The notes under the pieces are model-generated. The model was given only the letters and a program-made list of their open reading frames with translations, was not told where the DNA came from and did not search any database. 64,000 bases of DNA, taken from positions 1 to 64,000 of the forward strand of contig NZ_PIGG01000065.1 of NCBI RefSeq assembly GCF_002924445.1, in the 5' to 3' direction. The translations under genes and the position numbers were made by a program. The stretch comes from Minwuia thermotolerans (lineage in GTDB: Bacteria > Pseudomonadota > Alphaproteobacteria > Minwuiales > Minwuiaceae). Below are positions 63,326 through 64,000 of the stretch, piece by piece (within the stretch, counting starts at the first letter, position 1; the number at the start of each line of letters is the position of its first letter).

Positions 63326-64000
63326 TCAGGTGCGCCGGCGCGGGTCGATCAGGTCGCGCAGACCGTCGCCCAGCAGGTTGAAGCAGAACACGGCGATCAT
63401 CAGCGCCGCGCCGGGGAACAGCGCCAGCCACCACTCGCCGGAGACGATGTAGCCGGCGCCCTCGGCCACCATGATTCCCCATTCCGGGGTCGGCGGGCGG
63501 ACGCCGAGGCCGATGAAGGAAAGGCCGGCGGCATTGAGGATCGCCCAGCCCATGTTGAGCGAGACCTGCACCATCATCGGCGGCAGCACATTAGGGTAGA
63601 TCTGCGTCGCCAGCAGGCGGATGTCGGAATTGCCCGCCAGCCGGGCCGCCAGGACGAAGCCCGCTTCCCGGCGGACGTTGACCTCGGCGCGGGCGACGCG
63701 GGCGTAGAAGGGAAAATTGATGATCGCGGTGGCGTAGATGATGTTCTCGACGCTGTTGCCCAGCGCCGCGACGATGCCCATGGCCAGCACGAACAGGGGA
63801 AAGGCCATGATGGTGTCGGTCAGGCGCCCGACGACCCGGTCGATCCAGCCGCCGTAATAGCCGGCTGCCGAGCCCAGCACGCTGCCCGCCATGAAGGAGA
63901 GCGCGACCGCCACCACGGCGATGGTCAGGTCCAGCCTCGTGGCGACGATGACCCGGCTGAGCACGTCGCGGCCCAGCTGGTCGGTGCCGAACCAGTGCCG
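63326..64000 (-). CDS. dipeptide-type ABC transporter permease DppC, partial
   Basis: The 3' part of a permease gene whose start lies beyond base 64000. The minus strand at the edge reads RHWFGTDQLGRDVLSR, the usual beginning of the DppC domain, so only about 40-100 N-terminal residues are missing. The EAA loop (REAGFVLAARLAGNSDIRLL) and SFIGLGVRPPTPEWGIM are present, with about five hydrophobic segments. The stop is 10 bases before the fused ATPase gene. Confidence 0.92.
   Translation of the reverse strand, partial: RHWFGTDQLGRDVLSRVIVATRLDLTIAVVAVALSFMAGSVLGSAAGYYGGWIDRVVGRLTDTIMAFPLFVLAMGIVAALGNSVENIIYATAIINFPFYARVARAEVNVRREAGFVLAARLAGNSDIRLLATQIYPNVLPPMMVQVSLNMGWAILNAAGLSFIGLGVRPPTPEWGIMVAEGAGYIVSGEWWLALFPGAALMIAVFCFNLLGDGLRDLIDPRRRT

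Noticed and set aside
1-64000. CRISPR array, tRNA or rRNA genes
   Set aside because: No regularly spaced direct repeats and no cloverleaf or rRNA segments were recognised.

Overview
The window is a GC-rich stretch of a bacterial chromosome that looks alphaproteobacterial, most like Rhodospirillales. This is inferred from gene content (a Paracoccus-type sox cluster, fused quinol NO reductase, Mod, Liv and BMP transporters, DUF502 and DUF454 proteins) and base composition; no rRNA or tRNA is present to fix the taxon. Genes are dense, often overlap by 1-20 bases, and lie in short operons on both strands.

Layout. 1-1741: an IS110-family transposase with a structured non-coding flank, then a decayed IS6-like transposase fragment. 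1773-7728: two divergent signalling genes, a TPR/Rossmann/class III nucleotide cyclase and a TIR-transmembrane-propeller protein whose natural start is cut off by an in-frame TAG. 7768-14611: metabolic genes (TauD-type dioxygenase, DUF502, hydrolase plus enoyl-CoA hydratase, acyl-CoA dehydrogenase, hemerythrin). 14780-19076: SDR, a CopD-like membrane protein, quinol NO reductase and DUF454. Three ATTTG-N8-CAAAT palindromes in front of the hemerythrin, norZ and DUF454 genes suggest one NO-responsive NnrR/FNR-family regulator.

19073-30050: a full thiosulfate oxidation locus. One arm (soxS, soxR, YeeE/SoxT-like permease, DUF336) diverges from soxV-W-X-Y-Z-A-B-C-D plus a DsrE-like gene. SoxR carries Cys40 and Cys106, the spacing expected of a persulfide sensor, and AT-rich inverted repeats lie between the two arms.

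30137-36399: Hsp20, DUF5132, an HMA-like protein, a divergent MetK paralogue and a PMR1-type P-type ATPase, with three FNR-type boxes. A fourth box precedes a beta-helix membrane protein at 43140. This looks like a low-oxygen regulon. A SulP transporter remnant closes the block.

36396-42926: a branched-chain amino-acid-type ABC transporter with an excellent sigma-54 promoter, and just upstream on the same strand a PAS/sigma-54 activator. Five copies of a YGTCYG-N6-CRGACR palindrome lie in front of the transporter and of the activator gene, which suggests a self-contained, autoregulated switch.

43140-52623: beta-helix membrane protein, succinate-semialdehyde dehydrogenase, esterase, Ca/Na antiporter, MscS, SHOCT protein, enoyl-CoA hydratase and modABC. 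52913-57469: BMP-type nucleoside-like ABC transporter. 57474-64000: a convergent, translationally coupled operon (peptide-type ABC transporter, allophanate hydrolase, biuret-hydrolase-like cysteine hydrolase, AtzG-like small subunit, AtzE-like amidase), probably for use of a urea-polymer or N-carbamoyl compound as nitrogen source.
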